A DNA stretch of 16,188 nucleotides from UBA6115 sp012514225 (GCA_036756425.1 DAIOLC010000041.1:1-16188), one strand, 5' to 3'; shown: positions 1 to 7,481, counted from the first letter of the stretch. The notes: generated from the letters alone by a model not told the origin. Numbers and translations are program-made.

Positions 1-2
1 CG

Positions 3-815
3 GAGCAGGCGGAGACGGCGCTGCTGAAGCACCCGAACCATTTCCAGGTGGCTTATGAAAGCGCCTTGCTGTACCACCGGATGAACATGGAGGGCGGGGA
101 GCGGAAGGCGGGAATGCGCGCGCTTGAGCTGTACGCGCGCGCCGCGCAGCTGCTGGACCCGGATGTGGAGCGGTCCGTCAGCCTGCGGGGCATCCATTCG
201 AACCGGGCGCTGGTGCTGACCCGGATGGGGAAACAGGAGGAAGCGCTGCGGCTGTACCGGGAGAACAACGCGGACGAGGCCAACGACGCGGACATCGGGG
301 GCGTCCTGTTCGCGCTGGGCCGCTACGAGGAAGCCCTGCCCCCCTTGAGCAACGCATACCTGAGCGGGCTGACCGGGCTGTACAACAGCCTGATGCACCT
401 GGGCCAATGCCTCCTGAACCTGAACAGGGCTGAAGAGGGGCTCGCCGTCATCGATTTTCTGCTTCACGCGCTCTCCCCGCTCGTCCGTCCGGAAACGCCC
501 TCCTACGTCGACCGGATGCTGTGCGGAACGCTGACCGCCCTGGGCGCGTTCCACCTGCAGGCGGCGCGGCGGGAGGAGGCGAAGGCGAGCCTGCGCGAGG
601 CCGTCCGCTTCGCCCTGCGGTATGACGGGGCGCCCAACCCCTACGGGGAAGCCATCCCGCATTATTACGGGCCGCACCGCTCCCTGTCGGACAATCTGGG
701 CGGCTCCCTGCTGGAGGGCATCGCCCTGCAGATGGAGGAGGAAGCGGGCGGCTTGGCGGCGCGCGGCCTTCCAGAACTGTGGCGGCAGGTGATGTCGGAG
801 GAAAAGGATGGCTGA
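3..815 (+). CDS. TPR-like repeat protein, C-terminal part (5' end outside window)
   Basis: The frame is open to the left edge of the window, so the true start lies outside; a GTG at 48 is only an internal possibility. The visible 270 residues are almost all helical and carry TPR-like helix pairs, for example SNRALVLTRMGKQEEALRLY, then GGVLFALGRYEEALPPLSNAY and LGQCLLNLNRAEEGLAVIDFL. This suggests a protein-interaction scaffold. No signal peptide or membrane segment is visible in this part. The stop overlaps the start of the next gene by 8 bases, and a GGAGGAAAAGG ribosome site for that gene lies inside this one, so the gene is translationally coupled to two ABC transporters. In Bacillota such TPR proteins next to exporters often have an N-terminal XRE helix-turn-helix and act as peptide-responsive regulators; that part is not in the window, so this role is inference. 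The TPR-like fold is fairly likely; the function is unknown. Confidence 0.7.
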   Translation, partial: EQAETALLKHPNHFQVAYESALLYHRMNMEGGERKAGMRALELYARAAQLLDPDVERSVSLRGIHSNRALVLTRMGKQEEALRLYRENNADEANDADIGGVLFALGRYEEALPPLSNAYLSGLTGLYNSLMHLGQCLLNLNRAEEGLAVIDFLLHALSPLVRPETPSYVDRMLCGTLTALGAFHLQAARREEAKASLREAVRFALRYDGAPNPYGEAIPHYYGPHRSLSDNLGGSLLEGIALQMEEEAGGLAARGLPELWRQVMSEEKDG

Positions 816-2592
816 GAATAAAGCAAGACCGCTGCGCCGGCTGCTCCGGAACGCTTCCATGGAGGACCGCGGTCTTTTCGGGCTGACCGCCCTGTATACC
901 CTGTGCGCGGTCGTCTCGCCGGCGCTTCCGGTCCTCCTGTCCGGCCTGGCGGTGGCTACCCTGACCGGGCCCGCGCCGCGGGCGGAACAGCTGCTGGTCA
1001 TCGTCGGGGTTTTCTTCCTGGCGGGGGCGCTGTGCGCCTTTCTCAAGGAATGGCTCATGGACCTGGCCAAACCCCGCATCACGGCGCTGCGCATCGACTA
1101 TGTGCGGCAGACAGCCGTCAAGATGGTCCGCATGGACTACCGGCACGTGGAATCCGCGTCCTTCTACGAAAAATGGGAGCAGGCTTTAAACGCTACCTCC
1201 GGCAACGACAACGGGGTGGAAGGCGTGTACCACAAGCTGTTCCAGGCGCCGGAGCTGACCCTCCTGTGCCTGCTGCTGTCTGCCTTCCTGGCTTTGGCGC
1301 ATCCACTGATTCCCCTGCTGATTCTGGCACACGCCGGGCTTTTACTGTGGCTCCGGCTCCGCGCCCAGCGCTACGCCTATCGCCGCCAGGGCGATTTAAA
1401 CCGGGAGAGCCGGAAGGTCTGGAACTTCGGCCAGACAGCGCAGGACTTTTCCTGCGGCAAGGACATCCGCCTGTACGGGTTGCTACAGCCGCTGCAGGGG
1501 GCGTACCGCCGGGTCATCGGGGACTATATGGCGGTGCTGCGCGCCATTAATAACCGCCAGTACGCCCTGGAACTGCTGGCCCTGCCGCTGATGCTGGCCA
1601 GCGACCTGGTGACCTTCGGGCTGCTGGCCCGGAACGTGCAGGGCGGCCTCCCCATCGCCCAGTTTGCCATGTTCCTGCCCGCCGCCCTCACCCTGGCTGC
1701 CAAGGCCGGGGAACTGGCCGACCATCTCGCCTATATCCGCAGGGAAAGCCGGTTCGTCGCGGATTTTTACCGGCTGATGGACCAGGACCTGGGCGACCGG
1801 GGCGGAGAGCTGCCCGCGCCTGACGGGGAGGGCGGCATCGACATCCGCTTCGAGGACGTCACCTTCCGTTACCCGGAATCGGAGCGGGACGTGCTGCGCC
1901 AATTCAGCCTGCACATCCCCGCCGGACAGCGGCTGGCCATCGTGGGCGTCAACGGCGCGGGCAAAAGCACGCTGGTCAAGCTGCTGATGGGCTTTTACCA
2001 GCCGGACGGCGGGCGCATCCTGATTGAGGGGCAGCCGGTGCAGGCCTACCGAAAGGACGCGCTGTACGGGCTGTTCTCCGCGGTGTTCCAGGAGGTGGAG
2101 CCGCTGGCCTTCACCCTGGCGCAGAACGTGGCGGGCAGCGAGCGGTTCGACCGCGCGCGCGTGGAAACCGCCCTGCGGGACGCCGGCCTGTGGGAGAAGG
2201 TGTGCGCGCAAAAGGAGGGGATGGACAGCATGATGCTCAAGGTCATCACTGAGGACGGCGTCATGCTTTCCGGCGGCGAGCAGCAGAAGCTGGCCATTGC
2301 CCGGGCGCTGTACAAGGGCGGGCGCTGCGTCGTGATGGACGAGCCGACCGCGGCGCTGGACGCGCTGGCGGAGAGGGACATCTACGCTTCCTTCGACGCG
2401 CTGACACAGGGCCGGACCGCCATCTATATCTCCCACCGCCTGGCCAGCACGCAGTTTTGCGACAAGATCGCCCTCATCGGGGAAGAGGGCCTGATGGAGT
2501 ACGGAAGCCACGATGAACTGATGCGCAAAGGCGGCACCTATCGGGAGATGTTCCTCGTCCAGGGAAAGTATTACCAGGAGGAGGCCGTATGA
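808..2592 (+). CDS. ABC transporter half-transporter, permease fused to ATPase (first of pair)
   Basis: This 594-residue protein has the usual length of an ABC exporter half-transporter. The N-terminal half (about 20-310) holds hydrophobic membrane segments near residues 24-50, 60-83, 152-185, 252-275 and 282-306. The C-terminal ATPase (about 345-580) has Walker A GVNGAGKST at 380-388, Q-loop Q428, signature LSGGEQQ at 487-493, Walker B ending in D511 with catalytic E512, and H-loop H543. All ATPase motifs are intact. The ATG at 808 overlaps the upstream stop and has a GGAGG-type site. The stop overlaps the next ABC gene in an ATGA arrangement, which points to co-translation and a heterodimeric exporter. 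No peptidase C39 domain precedes the membrane part, so it is not the classical bacteriocin-processing type. The substrate cannot be told; drugs, peptides or lipids are all possible. Confidence 0.93.
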   Translation: MAENKARPLRRLLRNASMEDRGLFGLTALYTLCAVVSPALPVLLSGLAVATLTGPAPRAEQLLVIVGVFFLAGALCAFLKEWLMDLAKPRITALRIDYVRQTAVKMVRMDYRHVESASFYEKWEQALNATSGNDNGVEGVYHKLFQAPELTLLCLLLSAFLALAHPLIPLLILAHAGLLLWLRLRAQRYAYRRQGDLNRESRKVWNFGQTAQDFSCGKDIRLYGLLQPLQGAYRRVIGDYMAVLRAINNRQYALELLALPLMLASDLVTFGLLARNVQGGLPIAQFAMFLPAALTLAAKAGELADHLAYIRRESRFVADFYRLMDQDLGDRGGELPAPDGEGGIDIRFEDVTFRYPESERDVLRQFSLHIPAGQRLAIVGVNGAGKSTLVKLLMGFYQPDGGRILIEGQPVQAYRKDALYGLFSAVFQEVEPLAFTLAQNVAGSERFDRARVETALRDAGLWEKVCAQKEGMDSMMLKVITEDGVMLSGGEQQKLAIARALYKGGRCVVMDEPTAALDALAERDIYASFDALTQGRTAIYISHRLASTQFCDKIALIGEEGLMEYGSHDELMRKGGTYREMFLVQGKYYQEEAV

Positions 2593-4361
2593 GCGGCCTG
2601 CGCCGGCTCAAGGCCGTCTTCCGCCTGGTGTATAAGGCCGACCGGGGATATTTCCTGCTGCTGCTGCTTAGCGCGCTGAGCCACTCCGGGAGGGCGCTGT
2701 TCAACGTGGCGATGCCCAAGCTGCTCATCGACGCCCTGATGGGCGTGCCCGGCGCGGGCGACCCGGCCTCCTGGGCGGCGCTCATCGCCGCGGGCAACCT
2801 GCTGTTCACCCTGCTCATCCGGACGGCCGCCCGGGTCCAGGACCTCAAGGAGCAGTCCCTGGCGATGGAAATCGACCGCGCTTTCTCTGAAAAGCTGATG
2901 GGCATCCCCTACTGGATGCTGGAGGACCCCCATTATCTGGACCTGAAGGAGCGCGCCTCCTTCGCCATGCGCAACCAGGGCGTGGTGAGGCAGCTGGTCG
3001 TGCAGGCGGTCAGCAGCCTCAACCACCTGCTGACCGTCGCGGGCCTGGTGGCGCTGATGCTGCAGCTGGGGCTTGTCCTGGTGCTCAGCCTGGCCGCGAC
3101 GGTGGCGCTGCTGCTCGCCATCCAGGCCGGTTTCTCGCGCTACCAGCAGCGTTTTTTCGGGGAGCTGCTGCCGGTCAACCGCCGGTACGGCTATTACATC
3201 AACCTGTGCTTCCGGAGCGAACCGCAGAAGGATTTCCGCCTTTACGCGATGCAGGACCTGCTGGGGGAGACCATCACGCGCTACAACCGCTCTGTCAACA
3301 CCTGGTACGCCGCTTTTTTCCGGAAAATGGGCCTGGCCATGGGGCTGTTCCAGGCGGTCACGGTGCTGCAGGCGGCCCTGGCCTGGGCGTTCGTGGGGAT
3401 GAAAACCCTGAAGGGCAGCGTGGGCATCGGCAGCCTGACCCTGTACGTGTCCGCCGCAGTCGGCTTTTCCACCTCCGTCATCGCCCTGGGGAGCGCCGTC
3501 ATCGACGTCGCCCGGATGCTTCACTACCTGGAGCCCTTCGTGGAATTGATGGAGCTGCCAGCGGAGCGGGACGGGGGCGGCGGGAGAACGCTTCGCAAAG
3601 TGGAAAGTATCCGCTTTGAGGAGGTCAGCTTCACCTACCCCAAGATCGATGACAGGGTGCTGGACCGGGTCAGCTTCGACATCCGTGGCGGCGAACGCGT
3701 CAGCATCGTGGGACGCAACGGCGCCGGGAAAAGCACCATCGTCAAGCTGCTGTGCTGCCTGTACGCCCCCGACAGCGGCCGCATCCTCATCAACGGCGCT
3801 GACCTGCGCGAATATGACCGGCAAAGCCTGCTTAAAGGCATCGCCGCCGTGTTCCAGGACTTCAAGCTGTTTTACCTGAGCGTCGGGGACAACATCACTT
3901 GCGGGCAGCCGGAGGACCGGGAGAGGCTGGAGGCCGTTGTGCGGGAAGTCGGCCTTGAAAGCAAGGCGGCTTCGCTACCCAGGGGGCTTTCCACCCCCCT
4001 TGGCAAGGCCTTCGAGGAAGGGGCGGTGGAGCTGTCCGGCGGTGAGCGGCAAAAGGCGGCCCTCGCCCGGGCGCTGTACAAGGACGCCCCGCTGCTAATC
4101 CTGGACGAGCCCACCTCGGCACTGGACCCGCTGGCCGAGGCGGAGGTCTACGGGCAGATGGACCGCATGGCGGGGGACAACACCGCGCTGTTCATATCCC
4201 ACCGCATGAGCAGCAGCGTGTTCTGCGACCGGATTCTGGTGCTGGACGAAGGGCGGGTGCAGGCGTTCGACACCCACGCCGCCCTGATGAAGGACGAAGA
4301 TGGGCTGTACGCCCGGCTGTTCCGCTCCCAGGCGGAGCACTACCGGCTGAACCGGGAATAA
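2589..4361 (+). CDS. ABC transporter half-transporter, permease fused to ATPase (second of pair)
   Basis: This 590-residue exporter half-transporter starts within the stop of the preceding ABC gene (ATGA overlap at 2589-2592). The membrane domain covers about residues 15-310. The ATPase has Walker A GRNGAGKST at 375-383, Q-loop in AAVFQDF, signature LSGGERQ at 482-488, Walker B D506 with catalytic E507, and H-loop H538. Both members of the pair therefore look catalytically competent, unlike many heterodimeric exporters in which one site is degenerate. The two proteins are clearly of the same family but are not close duplicates. The gene ends 12 bases before the stop of a convergent gene. A small GCCGG/CCGGC stem (4366-4382) lies in that gap, but I see no T-tract, so transcription termination here is unclear. 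The likely role is the partner subunit of the upstream half-transporter; the substrate is unknown. Confidence 0.93.
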   Translation: MSGLRRLKAVFRLVYKADRGYFLLLLLSALSHSGRALFNVAMPKLLIDALMGVPGAGDPASWAALIAAGNLLFTLLIRTAARVQDLKEQSLAMEIDRAFSEKLMGIPYWMLEDPHYLDLKERASFAMRNQGVVRQLVVQAVSSLNHLLTVAGLVALMLQLGLVLVLSLAATVALLLAIQAGFSRYQQRFFGELLPVNRRYGYYINLCFRSEPQKDFRLYAMQDLLGETITRYNRSVNTWYAAFFRKMGLAMGLFQAVTVLQAALAWAFVGMKTLKGSVGIGSLTLYVSAAVGFSTSVIALGSAVIDVARMLHYLEPFVELMELPAERDGGGGRTLRKVESIRFEEVSFTYPKIDDRVLDRVSFDIRGGERVSIVGRNGAGKSTIVKLLCCLYAPDSGRILINGADLREYDRQSLLKGIAAVFQDFKLFYLSVGDNITCGQPEDRERLEAVVREVGLESKAASLPRGLSTPLGKAFEEGAVELSGGERQKAALARALYKDAPLLILDEPTSALDPLAEAEVYGQMDRMAGDNTALFISHRMSSSVFCDRILVLDEGRVQAFDTHAALMKDEDGLYARLFRSQAEHYRLNRE

Positions 4362-4373
4362 ATACGCCGGGTG

Positions 4374-4943
4374 TTATCCGGCCAGCCCGGTCTCCTCCAG
4401 CCGCGCGCTCTCCCCCATCCCCAGCAGCTCCCCCGCCAACCCTTCCTGGCGCAGCCAGGCGTCCTGCAGCTCCGCGCTGGAGAAAATCAGGGGCATGCGG
4501 GAATGCACGCGGGCGGGGGCGCCTTGCGCGTCCCGGGTGATGATGACGAACTCCCGGACCGATTCGCCGGGAAACCACAGCGCGGCCATGCGCAGCAGCC
4601 CGCCTTCGGACAGGCCGAACAGGTGGGGCTTCTTGTCGGGGGACCACTCGTAAAACGCCTTCGCCGGCACCAGGCAGCGGGCGACCCGCAGCCGCGGGGC
4701 GAACAGGGGGCTTTCCGCCGCGGTCTCGCTGCGGGCGTTGATCAGCAGCCTTTTCAAGAACGCGGGTTTGTGCCCGAAGCGCATCGGCGCCAGGCCCTCC
4801 GCGGTCAGGACCGGGGCGACCTGGCTGGGCAGGACGTCGCCGTCCCGAACCGTGATTTCCGGGTGCTCCAGCATCAACTGCCGGACGGCCTCCCGGAAGG
4901 AGAGGTTTTCATCCTCCGTCGCGATGTGGTACTTCCCGCACAT
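4374..4943 (-). CDS. SRAP-domain protein (SOS response-associated, YedK/HMCES family)
   Basis: This 189-residue protein starts MCGKYHI, which leaves Cys2 as the N-terminal residue after methionine removal, the hallmark of the SRAP family. Known members use Cys2 to form a thiazolidine crosslink with abasic sites in single-stranded DNA and so protect stalled forks. Other family motifs are NARSET (N69, E73), CLVPAKAFYEW with catalytic-type Glu99, and HSRMPLIF with His147. It is slightly shorter than E. coli YedK (about 220 residues), and the usual MRWG motif reads MRFG. The ATG at 4941-4943 was chosen because only this start exposes Cys2, and GGAGG lies 9 bases upstream. The longer open frame upstream is not used. 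The gene overlaps the preceding 91-aa gene by 35 bases and lies third in a LexA-controlled operon with a translesion polymerase, which fits a DNA-damage role. Family assignment is secure. Confidence 0.93.
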   Translation of the reverse strand: MCGKYHIATEDENLSFREAVRQLMLEHPEITVRDGDVLPSQVAPVLTAEGLAPMRFGHKPAFLKRLLINARSETAAESPLFAPRLRVARCLVPAKAFYEWSPDKKPHLFGLSEGGLLRMAALWFPGESVREFVIITRDAQGAPARVHSRMPLIFSSAELQDAWLRQEGLAGELLGMGESARLEETGLAG

Positions 4944-5184
4944 GGCCCATTTCCTCCACAAACCAGCGCTGCGCGTCGTCCTGGAACAGGTAGGTCTCGT
5001 GCCGACCGATACGCACAGTATACCGCATCCCCTGCCCGCCGGTCTTGGTGGCGTGCGCCTGCCGGCGCTCCAGCACCCGGTCGATTTCCATTTTCCTGCC
5101 CTGGAACACCAGGGAAGTGGGCGTGATGAGGCCGTTCTCATCGGTCTCCTGCGCCACCCGGACGTAGGTTTTGCGCGCTTCCAT
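4909..5184 (-). CDS. Small conserved-looking protein between Y-family polymerase and SRAP genes
   Basis: This 91-residue protein has no motif I can assign with confidence. It starts 6 bases after the polymerase stop and its 3' end overlaps the SRAP start by 35 bases, which is typical of coupled genes. The sequence reads like a small beta-rich domain: a start of MEARKTYVRVAQETDENG, a central block LVFQGRKMEIDRVLERR, then YTVRIGRHETYLFQDDAQRW. From memory, similar short proteins accompany DNA polymerase Y genes in clostridia, and the layout recalls actinobacterial DUF6504; both statements are recollections, not searches. There is no signal peptide and no transmembrane segment, so it is probably cytoplasmic. 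The upstream ribosome site is only G-rich (GGGGGTAAGGG), so translation may depend on coupling to the polymerase. A role as an accessory factor for the polymerase or the SRAP protein is inference from position alone. Confidence 0.8.
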   Translation of the reverse strand: MEARKTYVRVAQETDENGLITPTSLVFQGRKMEIDRVLERRQAHATKTGGQGMRYTVRIGRHETYLFQDDAQRWFVEEMGHVREVPHRDGG

Positions 5185-5190
5185 CCGCCC

Positions 5191-6429
5191 TTACCCCCTC
5201 CCCCGCATCGCGCCCAGCGGCTGCAGGGCATGGTCGTCCACCGGGTTGAGGTCCGCCGTCGCCCGGTCGCACAGCATCAGCCCCCGGCGCACGGCGTTGT
5301 GACCCCAGCGCGCGCGGATGCCGTCCAGCGCGCCCTCCAGCTCCCGCTCCCTGCGCTGCCGCGGGGGCACCCACAGGGGCAGCTGCACGCGGGCCTGCGT
5401 GTTTTGCAGGTCGCTGCCGCACACGCCCAGGGAGCGCAGGGGCAACTCCCAGGGGTAATGCCGCCGCAGCAGGCCCAGCGCCGCCTGCGCGATATCCGTG
5501 CCCGTGTCGCTCGCCACGGACAGGCGGCACTGGCGCCCCAGGCTGTTGAGCTCGCTGTCCCGCATCCAGACGGACACGGTGGCGCAGGCGAAATGGTGCG
5601 CGCGCAGGCGGGCGGCCACGCTGTCGCTGAGCAGGTAGAGAACGGCCTTGGCTTCCTCCTCATCCTTCAGGTCCCGGGGCGTGGTGGTGGAGTTGCCGAT
5701 GGACTTGATTTCGTCGGCCTCCTCGGCGCACAGCACAGGGCTGTCGTCCTCCCCCCGGGCAAAGCGCTGCAGCATCAGGCCGTTTTTGCCCAGGGCTCCG
5801 CGCAGCAGTTCCTCCGGCGCCCGGGCCAGTTCCCCGATGGTGTACACGCCCAGCTCCGCCAGGCGCCGCCGGGTGGCCCGGCCGGCGTAGAGCAACTCGT
5901 CCACCTTCAGGGGCCAGACCTTGTCGCGGTAGTTCTCCGGCGTGATGACGGTGGTGGCGTCCGGCTTGCGCAGGTCGGAGCCCAGCTTGGCGAACACCTT
6001 GTTGAAGCTGACCCCGATGGAGACGGTGATGCCCAGTTCCTCAAGGGCGCTGTTGCGGATTTGCGCAGCGATTTCCTCCCCGCTGAGGGCGTGCCCGCTG
6101 ACGTCCAGCCAGCTTTCGTCCAGCCCGAAGGGCTCCACCCGGTGGGTATAGCGGCGGTAAATGGCGCGCATCTTGCGCGAATAAAGCAGGTATTTGCGCT
6201 GGTCGGCGGGCACGAGGACGAGGCCGGGGCACTTCTGCCGCGCCTGCCAGATGGCTTCCCCCGTGACGACGCCGCACTTCTTGGCCTGGGCGGACTTGGC
6301 CAGGATGATGCCGTGGCGCAGCTTCGGGTCCCCGCAGACGGCGACGGGCCGGTCTTTCAGCCGCGGGTCCTCCGCCGTCTCCACCGAGGCGTAGAAACTG
6401 TTGCAGTCGCTGTGCAGGATGACGCGCAT
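5191..6429 (-). CDS. dinB: Y-family translesion DNA polymerase (DinB/UmuC type)
   Basis: This 412-residue protein matches Y-family polymerases. The palm begins HSDCNSFYASVE with metal-binding Asp8 and Tyr13 at the steric-gate position that blocks ribonucleotides. The second catalytic pair is Asp104-Glu105 in GLDESWLDVSG. A helix-hairpin-helix-like region (LAELGVYTIGELAR) follows, then the little finger. Near the C terminus QLPLW (about 349-353) resembles the beta-clamp-binding QLxLF motif, followed by the helix IRARWGHNAVRRG common in Gram-positive UmuC/UvrX-like polymerases. The start at 6429 was chosen because GGAGGAGGAAGCC precedes it and the protein then begins at the canonical strand; an in-frame ATG at 6444 adds only five residues. 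The promoter upstream carries a LexA-type box. It heads the operon with the 91-aa gene and the SRAP gene. Whether it is true Pol IV or a UmuC-like paralogue is less certain than the family. Confidence 0.93.
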   Translation of the reverse strand: MRVILHSDCNSFYASVETAEDPRLKDRPVAVCGDPKLRHGIILAKSAQAKKCGVVTGEAIWQARQKCPGLVLVPADQRKYLLYSRKMRAIYRRYTHRVEPFGLDESWLDVSGHALSGEEIAAQIRNSALEELGITVSIGVSFNKVFAKLGSDLRKPDATTVITPENYRDKVWPLKVDELLYAGRATRRRLAELGVYTIGELARAPEELLRGALGKNGLMLQRFARGEDDSPVLCAEEADEIKSIGNSTTTPRDLKDEEEAKAVLYLLSDSVAARLRAHHFACATVSVWMRDSELNSLGRQCRLSVASDTGTDIAQAALGLLRRHYPWELPLRSLGVCGSDLQNTQARVQLPLWVPPRQRRERELEGALDGIRARWGHNAVRRGLMLCDRATADLNPVDDHALQPLGAMRGRG

Positions 6430-6449
6430 GGCTTCCTCCTCCATGACGG

Positions 6450-6461
6450 GAACGTTTGTTC
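6450..6461 (-). promoter_or_regulatory. LexA/DinR-type SOS operator
   Basis: The bases read GAAC-GTTT-GTTC on the plus strand, a perfect match to the GAAC-N4-GTTC core of the Gram-positive LexA (DinR) box. It lies 20 bases upstream of the polymerase start and just downstream of a -10 element at 6471-6476. A repressor bound here would cover the predicted transcription start. This predicts SOS induction of the whole three-gene operon. Confidence 0.85.
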
Positions 6462-6470
6462 TCATTTCGG

Positions 6471-6499
6471 AGTATACCAGCGCCGCCCCGCGCGCGCAA
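6471..6499 (-). promoter_or_regulatory. Promoter of the dinB-small gene-SRAP operon
   Basis: On the minus strand the -10 is TATACT (6471-6476), preceded by TGG as in an extended -10 element. A weak -35 TTGCGC (6494-6499) lies 17 bases away. The predicted start of transcription is near 6464, adjacent to the LexA-type box at 6450-6461. The poor -35 is compensated by the extended -10, which is common in LexA-regulated promoters. Confidence 0.7.
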
Positions 6500-6572
6500 G
6501 GGGGCGGGAAGAAAACACCGCTTCCCGGAATCATGCGGGCGGTGCAACGGCGCGGGGAGCGCCTTCCGGGAC

Positions 6573-6645
6573 AAAAAAAGAACCGGCGCCGCTGTCAAAA
6601 CCCATCCCGGTATCTTTTCAAGGGTTTTGGAGCGGGCGCCGGTTC
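6573..6645 (-). terminator. Intrinsic terminator downstream of the TetR-type gene
   Basis: A long hairpin has outer arms GAACCGGCGCC (6580-6590) and GGCGCCGGTTC (6635-6645), a GCT/AGC continuation and inner arms CAAAACCC (6596-6603) and GGGTTTTG (6622-6629). On the minus strand it is followed by seven T residues (6573-6579), so it terminates leftward transcription, that of the TetR-type gene ending at 6745. A second, shorter perfect stem GCGGAAC-CGG-GTTCCGC (6686-6702) lies between that gene and this terminator. It also insulates the SOS operon from read-through. Confidence 0.88.
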
Positions 6646-6744
6646 CCCATGAGGAAGTGCCGGCACAAGGAGCGGAGCGTCAAAGGCGGAACCGGGTTCC
6701 GCAAAAGAGGAAACCCGATCCTGGCACAGGGGCGGCCGGCAGGG

Positions 6745-7326
6745 TCAGCGCCGGGGCAGGTAGGCGGAGACGCCGCTGGTCAGCAGGCGGCTGACCAACT
6801 GCGCCAGCTGCTCGGGTGTCTCCTGAAAGTCCTTGGAAATCCAGCGCTCCATGACGCCGATGTTGGTATAGGCGGAAAAGGAGTGCAGGTACTCCAGCAG
6901 GGTTTCGTCGACGTTGCCGGACAGCTTCTTCCACTCGTGCAGCATGCGCTCCCGATGGATGCTGCCGACCTTCTTGAGGAAGTCCTTGTCGCCGAACTCC
7001 CCGAAGATGACGCGGCAGATATCGCGGTTTTTGTAGATGATTTCATAGATGCGCCGCAGGACGTCGGTGTTGGGCAGCATGTCGCCGGACTTCTCGATTT
7101 CCCGGCCGATTTCGCCGTAGAGCTCGTCCTCGATTTTTTCCAGCAGGTCGTAAACGTCCTTGTAGTACAGGTAAAAGGTGCTGCGGTTCACGTCCGCCTG
7201 CTCGCAGACGCGGGAGACGGTGATCTTGTTGATGGGATACTCCTGAAGCAGCGACAGCAGGCTCTCCCGCAGCGCCATGCGGGTATAGCGGACGCGCCGG
7301 TTCTCTTTTCTGATAGTTTCCGTCAT
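6745..7326 (-). CDS. TetR/AcrR-family transcriptional regulator
   Basis: This 193-residue protein has the size and N-terminal layout of a TetR repressor. The DNA-binding helix-turn-helix lies at about residues 10-55, with MALRESLLSLLQEYPINKIT followed by VSRVCEQADVNRSTFYLYYKD, where the last part is the recognition-helix signature of the family. The C-terminal helical region (about 60-193) would bind an unknown ligand and form the dimer. The ATG at 7324-7326 is preceded by GAGGAGG, which decides the start over the longer open frame upstream. The gene is divergent from the epimerase gene and its own promoter overlaps that gene's promoter, so it probably represses both itself and the epimerase. 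The family is secure; the ligand and target are inferred. Confidence 0.9.
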   Translation of the reverse strand: MTETIRKENRRVRYTRMALRESLLSLLQEYPINKITVSRVCEQADVNRSTFYLYYKDVYDLLEKIEDELYGEIGREIEKSGDMLPNTDVLRRIYEIIYKNRDICRVIFGEFGDKDFLKKVGSIHRERMLHEWKKLSGNVDETLLEYLHSFSAYTNIGVMERWISKDFQETPEQLAQLVSRLLTSGVSAYLPRR

Positions 7327-7392
7327 TATGTCTTGTCCTCCTCGTTTTGTATGAAATTGATATCGTCCTGTCAGTAATGTGCAATGTGATGA

Positions 7393-7421
7393 TTGAACAA
7401 TAGCATGACGCATTTTAAGAT
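7393..7421 (+). promoter_or_regulatory. Candidate promoter of the epimerase gene
   Basis: The plus strand reads TTGAAC (7393-7398), 17 bases, then TAAGAT (7416-7421), each matching four of six consensus bases. It faces the stronger TetR-gene promoter, and the two -10 elements overlap by two bases, so polymerases could not occupy both at once. The predicted start is near 7428, about 54 bases before the ATG. Confidence 0.5.
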
Positions 7422-7440
7422 GGAATCGGGTGAGTGTCAA
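7412..7440 (-). promoter_or_regulatory. Promoter of the TetR-type gene
   Basis: The minus strand reads TTGACA (7435-7440), 17 bases, then TAAAAT (7412-7417). This is a near-consensus sigma-A-type promoter. The predicted start near 7405 gives a leader of about 80 bases. The -10 shares bases with the -10 of the opposing promoter, inside the near-palindrome CATTTTAAGATG (7411-7422). Confidence 0.78.
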
Positions 7441-7481
7441 GCGATCTCGCGGCCGTGACAACGCCCGAACGGGAGAAAAGC

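Noticed and set aside
2571..3824. 417-codon minus-strand frame
   Set aside because: It lies antisense to an ABC transporter gene with intact motifs and has His/Gln-rich shadow composition.
4366..4382. Bidirectional terminator between the ABC and SRAP genes
   Set aside because: The stem is only five base pairs with no T-tract on either strand.
6690..6699. Possible second LexA box in the AAC-CGG-GTT stem
   Set aside because: The half-sites are separated by three bases rather than four, and the sequence is the core of a perfect GC hairpin downstream of the TetR-type gene, far from a promoter start.
4738..7377. Very long open frame (879 codons) on the plus strand
   Set aside because: It is antisense to the SRAP, polymerase and TetR-type genes. 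High GC keeps opposite frames open, and it shows no domain and an unnatural Gln/His/Gly-rich composition.
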